A DNA stretch of 30,432 bases from Sabulitectum sp036743055 (GTDB lineage: Bacteria > Fermentibacterota > Fermentibacteria > Fermentibacterales > JCC-6), in NCBI GenBank assembly GCA_036743055.1, contig DAINQE010000024.1:1-30432 (forward strand). Reading direction: 5' to 3'. Positions 15,537 to 23,990 of this stretch are shown here, piece after piece (position 1 is the first letter of the stretch; each line of letters starts with the position of its first letter). A program made the translations under genes and the position numbers. The notes below the pieces were generated by a model, which saw nothing but the letters and a program-made list of their open reading frames with translations, did no database searches and was not told the DNA's origin.

Positions 15537-16061
15537 CTAATCGATCGGTGTATTGTTCTGAAGGTCAACCATGAGAGAGCTGCGACCCTCCAGTTTGTGT
15601 ATGAATCCGTCGAGGCCTTCCAGTGCCACCTTGAGCGCTTCCTGAATGCCGGTTCCGGAATCCACCGCATTCCCCAGGGCCTGGAAGTCCTCCTGAAGCC
15701 TGTCGGCATCTTCGGTAAGACCGCAGTCGAACTCGTAAAGCTTGTCGAGTTCTTCCTCCTGGACCTTGTGCATGTCGAACCAGCCTCTGTAGCCCCTGGA
15801 GGCGAAGCGGACCATGTCCGCAGCCTTCTCCAGCCTCTTGGTGAGCCTGTCGAAACCTGAAGCGGCCTGCAGGGCGGCGGGTCCCTTGAGCTCCGCCAGG
15901 CCGGAGGTGGCCATCTGGTTCAGCCCCTCGAGCCTGCTGGCCAGCATGGAACGGAAGAGGGCGTCGTTGTCCCTCCTCTCCTCTTTTCTCTTGTAGCCCT
16001 TGTATCCCGGAATGATCCTTATGGCCTTTTCCAGGAAGTTGAGTTCTCTGCCTTCGCTCAT
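15537..16061 (-). CDS. Conserved helical protein of unknown function, SPFH partner
   Basis: 174 residues from ATG 16061, which has GGGAGG six bases upstream; a GTG two codons earlier touches that SD. The start NFLEKAIRIIPGYKGYKRKEERRDND is distinctive: a hydrophobic/basic head with an IIPGYKGY motif then a charged helix. I have an impression of similar heads in small proteins beside SPFH/zinc-ribbon genes, but could not search. The rest is almost entirely helical (long runs of Leu, Glu, Lys and Asp with no signal peptide or TM). Its position 11 bp before the SPFH gene suggests the two act together, perhaps as a cytoplasmic coiled-coil adaptor at the membrane. No enzymatic motif; function unknown. 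Confidence 0.78.
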   Translation of the reverse strand: MSEGRELNFLEKAIRIIPGYKGYKRKEERRDNDALFRSMLASRLEGLNQMATSGLAELKGPAALQAASGFDRLTKRLEKAADMVRFASRGYRGWFDMHKVQEEELDKLYEFDCGLTEDADRLQEDFQALGNAVDSGTGIQEALKVALEGLDGFIHKLEGRSSLMVDLQNNTPID

Positions 16062-16104
16062 ATTCACCCTCCCAGGCTAGTTACTGAATACTGCAACCAT
16101 GAAT

Positions 16105-16137
16105 ATCATACCTATGCACTGCGATTGCCCGCGTCAA
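16105..16137 (-). promoter_or_regulatory. Weak promoter candidate for the SPFH-ligase-glycolysis run
   Basis: On the minus strand TTGACG (16137-16132, five of six) precedes TATGAT (16110-16105, five of six), but the spacer is 21 bp, longer than normal. It lies in the 82-bp gap after MltG, the only sizeable gap upstream of the operon. The two boxes may belong to different sites. Confidence 0.3.
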
Positions 16138-16143
16138 TAAGAA

Positions 16144-17133
16144 CTACCTCACCGAATCGATGTTCCTGGCGTGTCCGGCGGCGGTGGTGGCAAAGAGGTG
16201 TTCCCCTGAGCCGTCCCCCCTGCTCACGAAAAAAAGGAAACCCCCGGCGGTGTCCGGTTCCGCAGCAGCATAAAGGGATGCCGCGCCCGGGGAGCAGATA
16301 GGCCCCGGGGGCAGCCCCTGGTGCCGGTAGGTGTTGTAGGGGCTCTCAACCTCCAGGTCGCTGTAAAGAAGCCTCTCCCGTACCTCTCCCAGTGCGTACT
16401 GAACCGTAGCGCAGCTCTCCAGCCTCATTCCTGTGCGGAGCCTGTTGAGGAAGACTCCGGCTATCCTGTCCCGCTCCACGTCGGCTGCCGCTTCCCGCTC
16501 CACTATCGAGGCCAGGATCACACCCTGGAAAGGTGTCAGTCCATGCTCCTCCACAGACTGTTCCCAGCCGCTGTCCATCACCGTCTGACCGGTGGCCACG
16601 ATCCTGTTGATCACAGCCCAGGCTGGAAGGGTATCGGCGAACTCGTAGGTCTCAGGGTAGAGATATCCTTCGAGACATGGCACCCCCATGGCCTCCAGGA
16701 ATTCCGGATCCCCGGCCAGTGCCTGCAGATCCTCCATGGGGAATCCCATCGAATCGGATATGATCCCCAGGCTCTCCTCGAGCCTGAGACCCGGGGGCAG
16801 GGTTATCCAGGTGGTGGGCTCCGGAATGACCATTCCGGAGGTAAGGATCTCCAGTATGCCCCTGCTGGTCATGGTGTCCGAAAGCAGGTACCTTCCCGCC
16901 AGCAGCGGAGCTTCCCGGAAACTGCGCCTGTATTCGAGAAGGAACATCCACTGGTTCCTTATCATCCCGCTGTCCTGCAGAGCCGATGCGGTCCTTCGTG
17001 CGCCCCAGCCCCTCTCCAGGGAGAACTCCCCGGCTCTGCTGGTTCCCGGGGGAGAATTCAGCCAGCTGAAAAGTCCGGCTCCGGCAATGGCAAGGAAAAG
17101 GACGATCAATGCAACGATGACGATCTTCTTCAT
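16144..17133 (-). CDS. mltG: Endolytic murein transglycosylase MltG (YceG-like)
   Basis: 329 residues from ATG 17133 (AAAGGCGGAC just upstream); 13 further codons upstream are open but overlap RuvX. One N-terminal membrane anchor (KKIVIVALIVLFLAIAGAG), then an extracytoplasmic LysM-like region (WGARRTASALQDSGMI) and the YceG catalytic domain. The catalytic Glu lies in ILASIVEREAAADVERD, followed by VFLNRLRTGMRLES and YNTYRHQGLPPGPICSPG. It cuts nascent glycan strands near the membrane and sets their length. Its ATG overlaps the RuvX stop (ATGA). RuvX-MltG adjacency is common in bacteria, which supports both calls. Confidence 0.95.
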   Translation of the reverse strand: MKKIVIVALIVLFLAIAGAGLFSWLNSPPGTSRAGEFSLERGWGARRTASALQDSGMIRNQWMFLLEYRRSFREAPLLAGRYLLSDTMTSRGILEILTSGMVIPEPTTWITLPPGLRLEESLGIISDSMGFPMEDLQALAGDPEFLEAMGVPCLEGYLYPETYEFADTLPAWAVINRIVATGQTVMDSGWEQSVEEHGLTPFQGVILASIVEREAAADVERDRIAGVFLNRLRTGMRLESCATVQYALGEVRERLLYSDLEVESPYNTYRHQGLPPGPICSPGAASLYAAAEPDTAGGFLFFVSRGDGSGEHLFATTAAGHARNIDSVR

Positions 17134-17516
17134 GTCCGCCTTTCGTCCAGATACCTCTGGAGAATGGTGCAAGCAGCAACGGAGTCTACCCTTCCCCTCC
17201 TGTCACGTCCGCCTCTGAGGGCAGCCGCCGAAGCGGTGGATCCGGCTTCATTCACGGTTTCGACCTCATAACCCGCGCTCCTGATACGGGCGGCCAGGGC
17301 CTCCACCTCCCCGCACAGTTCAGTGGTCTTGCCCAGAGCCGAGAGGGGCAGTCCCAGAATGACCAGCAGTTCCCCATGCCTGCCCGAGAGTTCCTTAAGT
17401 CTTTGGATTATATCATCCCACCCGCCCAGAACAGGCTCTCCAGGAAGGATCAGCCCTTCAAGCTGTATGGCGGTGCCGGTCCTCTTCCTTCCGTAGTCAA
17501 GGGCAACCATGGTCAT
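17130..17516 (-). CDS. RuvX/YqgF-family putative Holliday junction resolvase / pre-16S nuclease
   Basis: 128 residues with the RNase H-like YqgF fold: first acidic strand MVALDYGRKRTGTAI, VILGLPLSALGKTTE, and the C-terminal helix VDSVAACTILQRYL with the last catalytic Asp. The usual DERLT motif is altered to VNEAGSTASAA: the Glu is kept but Asp and Arg are lost, so the family call is firm while activity is slightly uncertain. Roles known for the family are processing of 16S rRNA ends and possibly junction resolution. The start ATG shares one base with the stop of the preceding gene (TGATG). Confidence 0.9.
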   Translation of the reverse strand: MTMVALDYGRKRTGTAIQLEGLILPGEPVLGGWDDIIQRLKELSGRHGELLVILGLPLSALGKTTELCGEVEALAARIRSAGYEVETVNEAGSTASAAALRGGRDRRGRVDSVAACTILQRYLDERRT

Positions 17517-19168
17517 CAGAACACCCTTTTCCTCAGGTTGTCCATCCCGGCTCTGTACATCACCGCGCTGACGAGCCCTCCCACAGGTATCATCAGCAGC
17601 ACGATGGAGTACCAGACGGGTTCAGCAAGCATGGCTTCGGTGAAGTTGTCGGTCATGTACCTTCTGGTAACCACGGAGAGAACGGTAACGATGAAGAGAA
17701 CGAAGGCCACGGAAACGAAGGCCGTGATGATGCCTCCCTGGCCGCTGGAGAGTCCCACCGCGCTCCCTGCGCCCTTCCTGAGGAAAAGGCAGCCCATCGA
17801 TATGTTCACGGTGGAGAGAACGAAGGCGGTTATGAAGATGCAGGCCACCGACTCTATCTGAAGGAGGGTTCCCGCGCCGATGCTCCTGCTGGAGAGCCAT
17901 GCCAGGAAGCTGGCGGGTATCACGGAAAGAAGGAGGGTCTGGGTCCATTTGGACCTGTATAGAAGCTTCCTTCCCCCAGGGAGCTGTATCATGGAATGGA
18001 AACCCGGAGCCTCCATGCTGGGGGCTGGAAAGGCGAACCTGACCATCATCGTCGCTGTGACGAAGGCGCTGAAGGAAATATTGATGAACACACCCACCGC
18101 AAGCCAGTAGGGGTTCCCGAAGTCTATGGGGAACCTGCTGAGGTTGATAACATAGATGCTGAACATCCCCGCCAGTATTCCAAGCTGGCTCCACTGCACC
18201 GGATCCCTGAGAAATACCAGGAGGTCCTTCTGAAATACCGTGGAAGCCCTTCCGCCACCCCTGAAAAAAAGTGGGGACTGATACCTTGCGGAGATGGAGG
18301 CGGACCGGTTCCAGGCTTCGAGGTACTTCCAGGAGGCGAGGAAAACCGCAACTGCGGCAAGCAACAGTGACTGGGCGACAAGAAGCAGAGCGGATGACAT
18401 GCTTCCCTGGACCATGGCCCTGAGGAAAAGCGCATGGGGCCAGTATCCCCCTGTCTGCCCCGGCAGCCCTGAGACGAACTGCTGAAGCCCCCCCAGCTGC
18501 ATCCCTGGAGCTTCCTCGATCACAAGCTGGTCGCTGGTGCCGCTGGCAAAGAAGAAAAGAGCTCCGCTTCCGGCAATGATGGCAATACCTCCGAACAGCT
18601 TCCAGCCGGTCATTCCTCCCATCCTGGACAGCAGGACGGCGACCATACTGCCGATGGAGACCCAGGCCAGCAGCATGAAGGGGTAGAGTATGAACCCGGC
18701 GGAGGGATGGACTTCGGTAAAGGCAAGCCCCCTGGTGAAGGCCAGCAGTATGGGATAGCCCATGAGGAGCATCGTCCACCCTGCGTTGAACCAGCTCTCG
18801 AGAACCGCGGACACCGCAAGTGAACGATGATTCGCGGAAGAGGCAAGCAGCAGTGTCACCCTGGGAGACCTGTAGAGTGAGCTGTTCCCGGTTATGAGTG
18901 AACTGACGCCAACGAAAACCCCGAAGGCAAGAAGGGCCATGCCGAACAGCCTTGAAGCCAGCGCGGTGCCGAAACCGTAGAGGTCCTGGTCCAGGGAAGC
19001 CAGGTAGCCGAAAAGCACCAGGAAAAGGTGATAGAACACATAAGCCATGACCCCAAGGGTCACAACCCCTGCAATGAGCTTCAGCCGGTTGCTCTTCCAT
19101 TCCTCGGCCACTCCGCCGGCAAAACCCCGGAGCTGCATTGAGAGCAGAATTGATAAATGACCAAGCAT
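17516..19168 (-). CDS. Large polytopic membrane protein, putative ABC-exporter permease
   Basis: 550 residues with about 12-14 hydrophobic segments spread in two halves separated by a cytoplasmic loop (SISARYQSPLFFRGGGRAS), each ending in long hydrophobic runs. The features TVFQKDLLVFLRDPVQW, like the KDxxxxxRDPxxW signature of ABC-2-type and 'putative ABC exporter' permeases, suggest an export permease. No ATPase gene adjoins it; the NatA-like ATPase lies about 4 kb upstream in a different gene set. No clear SD is seen at the ATG, so the start is tentative; a second ATG ten codons later is possible. It overlaps ruvX by one base. Substrate unknown. Confidence 0.8.
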   Translation of the reverse strand: MLGHLSILLSMQLRGFAGGVAEEWKSNRLKLIAGVVTLGVMAYVFYHLFLVLFGYLASLDQDLYGFGTALASRLFGMALLAFGVFVGVSSLITGNSSLYRSPRVTLLLASSANHRSLAVSAVLESWFNAGWTMLLMGYPILLAFTRGLAFTEVHPSAGFILYPFMLLAWVSIGSMVAVLLSRMGGMTGWKLFGGIAIIAGSGALFFFASGTSDQLVIEEAPGMQLGGLQQFVSGLPGQTGGYWPHALFLRAMVQGSMSSALLLVAQSLLLAAVAVFLASWKYLEAWNRSASISARYQSPLFFRGGGRASTVFQKDLLVFLRDPVQWSQLGILAGMFSIYVINLSRFPIDFGNPYWLAVGVFINISFSAFVTATMMVRFAFPAPSMEAPGFHSMIQLPGGRKLLYRSKWTQTLLLSVIPASFLAWLSSRSIGAGTLLQIESVACIFITAFVLSTVNISMGCLFLRKGAGSAVGLSSGQGGIITAFVSVAFVLFIVTVLSVVTRRYMTDNFTEAMLAEPVWYSIVLLMIPVGGLVSAVMYRAGMDNLRKRVF

Positions 19169-19258
19169 AACTGGAACATATGAAAATACCGGGAGCGCAT
19201 CACATGACCGGCAGGAAGCCGGAACCGGAGTCAGGTCTCAAATGCATTGCTGAGGCTT

Positions 19259-20338
19259 TCAGCGTTCGGTGAACTCCGCCCAGTCCAGGCCCATGAGCAA
19301 TTCTCTCAGATGACAGTCCATTTCAACCAGCGGTTCAGCTGCTTCCTCTCTCTCCAGAAGCCTGCTGTGGGTTTCCAGAGCCGTGGTTCTTATCCTGTCA
19401 AGCTCGTTCCTGGCCACCCGCAGCATATGCATGGCATTCATAGCCTCCTGGATCACGCCCGAGGCCTCCTCCGACTGCTGGTACCACTGATAGAAAACCT
19501 GGGGCACTTCATACCAGTCAGGGGGACTGTGCCAGTCCATCATGCTCTGGCAGGCGGTGCGCCACACCGCTGTCAAATAGGTCAGATCACTCTCCATGAC
19601 GGCCCGGTCGAGATCCTGCACAGTGGTCTGAGCGTACTCCCAGAGCCTGTAGTTCTTCTCTTTCTCCTCAAGAAGATCACGAAGGGCAATCATGGCTGCG
19701 TCACTGGGCAGCCCGAGGACTGTCACTGTTACAGAGTGTCTTTTTCTGAGTTCGATGATCTCAGCCCCAAGGGAAGAGAGGGAGTTCTCCAGGTTATCTA
19801 TGTTTCTTCGGGCCAGAGAATACTCTCCGTCATCCAGATGCTGAGATATCGTATCATAAAGCCCCTGAACGTTCTGGACCCCGAACCTGAGACGGTCAAC
19901 CGCAGGGGCATCACCCTCCAGAACGATATTGGCCGTTACCAGTGAAGACCGGTCGACCTCATCCTCAAGGGGATACTGGGCGATATCGGATGCTACCGCT
20001 TCTGTCTCTACCTCCTCAAGGCCCATGAAATCCATCAGGCAGCCGTTCATATCCCTGAGTGCCTGTGTATACTCCTCAATCAGTGACTCCGGCACTTCAT
20101 CAGCAGTGCTGTACTGAAGGAACTGGAGACTGCACTGGACCATGCGATCAGAGATGAGCACGTATTCTTCGCTTCTATCCCAGGCCATGAAGTCCTCATG
20201 CGCTGTGACCTCCCCTGTTTCGGAATAGCTCAGCCAGCCTTCAGTGAACATCCTCTGATAAAGCAGGTTATAAGCAGCTATCTCAAAGCGATACTCATCA
20301 CTCCAGCCCAGCAGCAGAAGAGACAAACAGCAGATCAA
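19259..20338 (-). CDS. Exported helical protein of unknown function
   Basis: 359 residues. TTG start at 20338, fixed by GGGAGG exactly six bases upstream; an ATG just before it hits a stop after six codons. The first ~12 residues are hydrophobic (MICCLSLLLLGWS) without basic residues, so export is likely but the signal is atypical; the CC pair could serve as a lipid site. The rest is acidic and helical with many Trp and Tyr (for example RLWEYAQTTVQDLDRAV, SMMDWHSPPDWYEVPQVFYQWYQQ). No known domain recognised. Lies 39 bp after the flavin-reductase gene and 90 bp before the permease. Confidence 0.7.
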   Translation of the reverse strand: MICCLSLLLLGWSDEYRFEIAAYNLLYQRMFTEGWLSYSETGEVTAHEDFMAWDRSEEYVLISDRMVQCSLQFLQYSTADEVPESLIEEYTQALRDMNGCLMDFMGLEEVETEAVASDIAQYPLEDEVDRSSLVTANIVLEGDAPAVDRLRFGVQNVQGLYDTISQHLDDGEYSLARRNIDNLENSLSSLGAEIIELRKRHSVTVTVLGLPSDAAMIALRDLLEEKEKNYRLWEYAQTTVQDLDRAVMESDLTYLTAVWRTACQSMMDWHSPPDWYEVPQVFYQWYQQSEEASGVIQEAMNAMHMLRVARNELDRIRTTALETHSRLLEREEAAEPLVEMDCHLRELLMGLDWAEFTER

Positions 20339-20377
20339 CAGTAACCTCCCGGCATGGAAACATGATCTGAACCTGAA

Positions 20378-20878
20378 TCAGACAGTGACGATCCTTGTGA
20401 TCTCACCAAAGAAAACTATGTGATAATCCTTCTCCGGATACGCGCGTTCTCCGGCATCGGTAAGGAAACCGCCGGGATCCATGGTCTGCCGGTACATCTT
20501 CCTGCACTCAAGTATGAGGTCTGCCTCGTTGTAACCTGGTGAGAGTATCGTTCCGGAAGGCTTCAGTGTAAGACCGGTCTCCGCCAGCTTGTCACGATCC
20601 CGCCCGGATACCGTTCCCAGATGCTGAAGGTCCTTCCTGAAGCTTTCCGGGAAGGCGCACAGGGTGAAACAGTCGGAACCGTCCAGGTACTTCAGCGTGT
20701 GTCTCTGGGGCCTGACAACGATCTGGGCGAAGGGTCTGTTCCACATGCATCCGATGGAGCCCCAGGCCACGGTCATCATGTTGCAGTCCGCCATCGTTCC
20801 GGAAGTGAGGAGGAGCCAGCGGTTCATCCAAAGGTCAACCGGCCTGGCCACGAACTCTTCAGGCTTAAGTTCCTTCAT
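20378..20878 (-). CDS. Flavin reductase-like FMN-binding split-barrel protein
   Basis: 166 residues from the second ATG (20878), which has AAAGGA ten bases upstream; an ATG at 20887 lies one base after that SD and is less likely. Features of the flavin reductase domain (PF01613-like): LLLTSGTMADCNMMTVAWGSIGCMWNRPF, in which the protein senses or reduces flavin, then a FAQIVVRPQRHTL strand, SDCFTLC, and the closing YHIVFFGEITRIV. It should bind FMN; whether it reduces flavin or serves as a redox sensor is not readable. Overlaps the upstream kinase-receiver gene by 14 bp and ends the six-gene overlapping cluster. Confidence 0.85.
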   Translation of the reverse strand: MKELKPEEFVARPVDLWMNRWLLLTSGTMADCNMMTVAWGSIGCMWNRPFAQIVVRPQRHTLKYLDGSDCFTLCAFPESFRKDLQHLGTVSGRDRDKLAETGLTLKPSGTILSPGYNEADLILECRKMYRQTMDPGGFLTDAGERAYPEKDYHIVFFGEITRIVTV

Positions 20879-22046
20879 GGTTATCATTTCCTTTCAGCAG
20901 CGAGTTCAGGACCCGGCTCAGCCCCTGAATGTCAAAGGGTTTCTGCAGGAATCCGCCAATACCTATGTCCATGAGCTCTCTGGTGTCCTCGGCACCGATG
21001 AAGCCGCTGGAAAGAATCACAGGAAGTCCCGGGTCCATCTCCCTCAGAATGGAAAAGGTCTGCCTTCCGTTAAGGTCGGGCATGTTAAGGTCAAGTATGG
21101 CGCAGTCTATACTGAATGCGGCGTTCCTCACCAGCTCCACCGCCTGGCATCCGTCGGATGCCAGGAGGACCCTGTGCCCGATGGAGTTCAGCATCTCCTC
21201 AACTGTATCCAGGACCCATGGATCGTCATCCACCACCATGATCACCGATCCCGCAGAATCACCGGGATCAGTTCCGCATTCATCCTCCTGGGGATCAAGA
21301 TCCGGGGCTACCGGGAATGAGACCGTTACCGAACCCTCACCCCTGGACGGGTAATCCACTTCTATTGAACCCAGATTGTTCAGTATAAGTTCCAGAGCAT
21401 CGGCCATGCCCAGCCCCCTCCCCGAATCTCCAGTGTGGAAACAGGAGCCGAAGATGGTGTTGAGCGTATCCCTGTCCAGGCCACATCCTCTGTCCCTGAC
21501 CTCGATCAGGACCTTGCCCTCCTCTTCCTGGTGCCGGAGGGATATTCCTATGGTTCCGCTGCCTGAGCATGTGATCTCCGAAGAGTTGGCGATCATGTTG
21601 ATCACCAGGCGGATGATCTGGGAAACATCTCCCCTTACCGGCGGGACCTCATCCAGATCGAACTCCAGCACCGCCCTTTTCTCAGGGGCAAGCCGCATCA
21701 TCTTCTCGGTTTCCGAGATGATCCTCTTCAGGTTCAGCGTCTCCATCACCATATCCCCCCTGCCGATGTAGGAGAGCATCTGATAGGTGAGTGAAGAGGC
21801 GTTCCGAACGGCCTTCCGTATCCTTGTCAGCCTTTCGGCAATTTCATCGTTCACCCCAGGACCGGACATTACCATGTCCACATTGCCGCCAATGGTGAGA
21901 AGAAGGTTGTTCAGGTCGTTGGCTATACCGCCGGTGAGGACCTTCAGCCCTTCAAGGTGCTGTATGTGCTGTATTCTCCACTCAAGTTCAAGGCTTTCCC
22001 CGGGAGCCACTTCCCAGGAGTCTTCAGGTGGTCTGTCGGCCTTCAC
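20865..22046 (-). CDS. Hybrid histidine kinase-receiver protein lacking the phospho-acceptor His
   Basis: 393 residues. Only ~25 residues precede the HisKA region, so there is no sensor or membrane domain. The H-box reads TGGIANDLNNLL where the family has GGIAHDxNNLL: His is replaced by Asn43 (codon AAC). The ATPase domain has a fair N-box (IANSSEI), DRGCGLD and GRGLGMADA. A receiver domain follows from ~270: acidic VVDDDP, phospho-acceptor Asp319 (LDLNMPDLNG) and Lys369 (LQKPFD), all intact. It should bind ATP but not autophosphorylate at the normal site, while the receiver can accept phosphate from elsewhere. GTG start overlapping the permease TGA (GTGA). Confidence 0.88.
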   Translation of the reverse strand: MKADRPPEDSWEVAPGESLELEWRIQHIQHLEGLKVLTGGIANDLNNLLLTIGGNVDMVMSGPGVNDEIAERLTRIRKAVRNASSLTYQMLSYIGRGDMVMETLNLKRIISETEKMMRLAPEKRAVLEFDLDEVPPVRGDVSQIIRLVINMIANSSEITCSGSGTIGISLRHQEEEGKVLIEVRDRGCGLDRDTLNTIFGSCFHTGDSGRGLGMADALELILNNLGSIEVDYPSRGEGSVTVSFPVAPDLDPQEDECGTDPGDSAGSVIMVVDDDPWVLDTVEEMLNSIGHRVLLASDGCQAVELVRNAAFSIDCAILDLNMPDLNGRQTFSILREMDPGLPVILSSGFIGAEDTRELMDIGIGGFLQKPFDIQGLSRVLNSLLKGNDNHEGT

Positions 22047-23257
22047 AGTCTGAAAAGGATCCTTTCATCGTTGAACATCCTCACCGTGAGCAGAATGAGG
22101 ACCGCGGAGAGCACCAGACTGGAAGCGCCGGCAAAAAGTGTCTGATCCCAGGTGGAGGCGTCCATGAATATCTGCTTCATCACCGTAAGGGAGCTGAAAA
22201 CTGGAACGAGGCACATCCAGCGGGGAGGCACGTCACCGGACTGCATGGTAGTAGTTCCTATCACCATAACGGCTATGTAAACCGGGGTGATCATTCCCTG
22301 TCCTTCCTTAACGTTCCTGGCGACGGTGGAAACAGTCATGACCACGCTTGCCACCAGTATCGCCAGCGGTATCACCACCACAGCGAACTGAAGGAGATCC
22401 GCCGCGGTCATCGCGTACCCCCCGGGCACCTCTCCCGGACCGCTGAAAAGGCCGATTATCTGTCTGGAGGCTATCTTCAGACCTGCCATGGAACTCAGAG
22501 CGCCGACTATGGCCGCCACCATTACCGAAAGCATCTTGCCCATCACGATTGATATTCTTCCGACCCTGTTCACCAGGAGAGTTGCCAGGGTTCCCCGCTC
22601 CTTCTCACCGGCAACGGTGTCCAGACCAACCTTCATGGCGTTGGCGAAAAGGTAAATCACGATGAAGAACGGGACCATCATGCCAATGATCTTGCCCATG
22701 AGGTCCCCCTCCCGGGCCAGATCGTACATACCGAGATCACCGCCTGAGTTGAGTCGCACAGCTGTGAGTATCCCGGGGGGAAGCCCGTAGCCGGCCACCC
22801 TTTCCCTGACGAGGGAATCGTTCAACGCTCCTGCGATCAGGGTTATCTCCTCCATGGCGGTCCTGGAGTAGTCGGAGGTGGAATTGTGAAATACGGTAAC
22901 CTCACCGGAAAGATCCTCCCCGGGGAGCTCCACCACCAGTTCCAGTTCCCTGGAGGAGACCAGGGCCTTCGCCGAGTCCTGTTCTCCTTCCTCAAGCAGC
23001 AAGACCCTGAAATCAGCGGATTCCAGGGCGGAGAGCATCTCAGTGGCTTCCGGTGATGGATCGTGTGGCATGAGGACCGCCACCCCCGGTGTGAACCCCT
23101 CTATGTCCGCAATCCTTGACCGGTTGGCCCTGCCCATGAAGGTGTAGATAAGCGGAAGCATGACCATGGGTATCACCACCAGGAACATGATGAGTTTCCT
23201 GTCGGTGAATATCCTCCTGAGTTCCTTGCCCAGGATTATCGCGAAATCACCCTTCAT
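22043..23257 (-). CDS. ABC-2 type permease, NatB-like exporter subunit
   Basis: 404 residues. One N-terminal TM (LIMFLVVIPMVMLPLIYTF), a large extracytoplasmic domain (~45-190), then five C-terminal TMs. The cytoplasmic motif VAGEKERGTLATLLVNRV after TM2 is the signature of the NatB/ABC-2 sodium-efflux-like permease family. With the ATPase next to it, it should form an ATP-driven exporter; NatB substrates include Na+ but others are possible. Starts inside the ATPase gene (11-bp overlap) and its stop overlaps the kinase gene. Confidence 0.92.
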   Translation of the reverse strand: MKGDFAIILGKELRRIFTDRKLIMFLVVIPMVMLPLIYTFMGRANRSRIADIEGFTPGVAVLMPHDPSPEATEMLSALESADFRVLLLEEGEQDSAKALVSSRELELVVELPGEDLSGEVTVFHNSTSDYSRTAMEEITLIAGALNDSLVRERVAGYGLPPGILTAVRLNSGGDLGMYDLAREGDLMGKIIGMMVPFFIVIYLFANAMKVGLDTVAGEKERGTLATLLVNRVGRISIVMGKMLSVMVAAIVGALSSMAGLKIASRQIIGLFSGPGEVPGGYAMTAADLLQFAVVVIPLAILVASVVMTVSTVARNVKEGQGMITPVYIAVMVIGTTTMQSGDVPPRWMCLVPVFSSLTVMKQIFMDASTWDQTLFAGASSLVLSAVLILLTVRMFNDERILFRL

Positions 23258-23990
23258 CGCTGGACCCCCCGGAAAGGATGTGACCGAAGAAAACCTCTTC
23301 CAGGTTACCCCCGGGAGCGATCTCCTGGAGCGTGCCCTCAGCCTTCATCACCCCTCCGGCGATGATGCCGAATCGGCTGCATAGCTTCTCGGCGACTGTC
23401 ATCATGTGGGTGGAAAGGACTATGGTCTTCCCCGCATCAGCCTTATTCCTGAGGAAATCGGTCACCGCCTTGGAAGTTATCACGTCAAGACCGTTGGTGG
23501 GCTCATCGAAAATTATCACATCCGGGTCGTGTATCAGGCTCACGGCGATGGCTGTCTTCTGCTTCATGCCTGTGGAAAGGTCGTCTATCCTTCTTCCGGC
23601 GAAATCGTCCATCTGGAGTTCAGAAAAAAGAGCCTTTCTTCTCTCCCGGACCACCTCCCCGGGAACCCGGTTGAGTCGTCCGAACCAGTCGGTGAGATAC
23701 TCCGGGGTGAAATAGCCGTCGAGCTTCATGTCAGATGTGAGAAAACCAATCCTCGACCTGAAGCTCTCTCCTTGCTCCAGAACGCTAATGTGGTCGATCC
23801 ACGCGTTCCCGGCGGTAGGCTTCAGAAGGGTGGAGAGGCATCTGAGGGTGGTTGTCTTTCCAGCCCCGTTGGGACCAAGGAGACCGTATATCTCACCGGG
23901 CATCGTGTGGAAGGAAAGATCCTTGACCGCCACGGTCTTCCTGCCGCCTCTGCCCGGGAAGACCTTGGTGAGACCCTCAACCCTGAGCAT
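23247..23990 (-). CDS. ABC transporter ATP-binding protein, NatA-like
   Basis: 247-residue ATPase: Walker A GPNGAGKTT, Q-loop IGFLTSDMKL, signature LSTGMKQKTAIA, Walker B VIIFDEPT, D-loop LDV, and switch His in LSTHMM. The family LSTGMKQK and the SDMKLDGYFTP region are typical of the NatA group. Energises the permease encoded next. Overlaps both the DUF523 gene before it (14 bp) and the permease gene after it (11 bp), so stoichiometric coupling is likely. Confidence 0.95.
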   Translation of the reverse strand: MLRVEGLTKVFPGRGGRKTVAVKDLSFHTMPGEIYGLLGPNGAGKTTTLRCLSTLLKPTAGNAWIDHISVLEQGESFRSRIGFLTSDMKLDGYFTPEYLTDWFGRLNRVPGEVVRERRKALFSELQMDDFAGRRIDDLSTGMKQKTAIAVSLIHDPDVIIFDEPTNGLDVITSKAVTDFLRNKADAGKTIVLSTHMMTVAEKLCSRFGIIAGGVMKAEGTLQEIAPGGNLEEVFFGHILSGGSSDEG

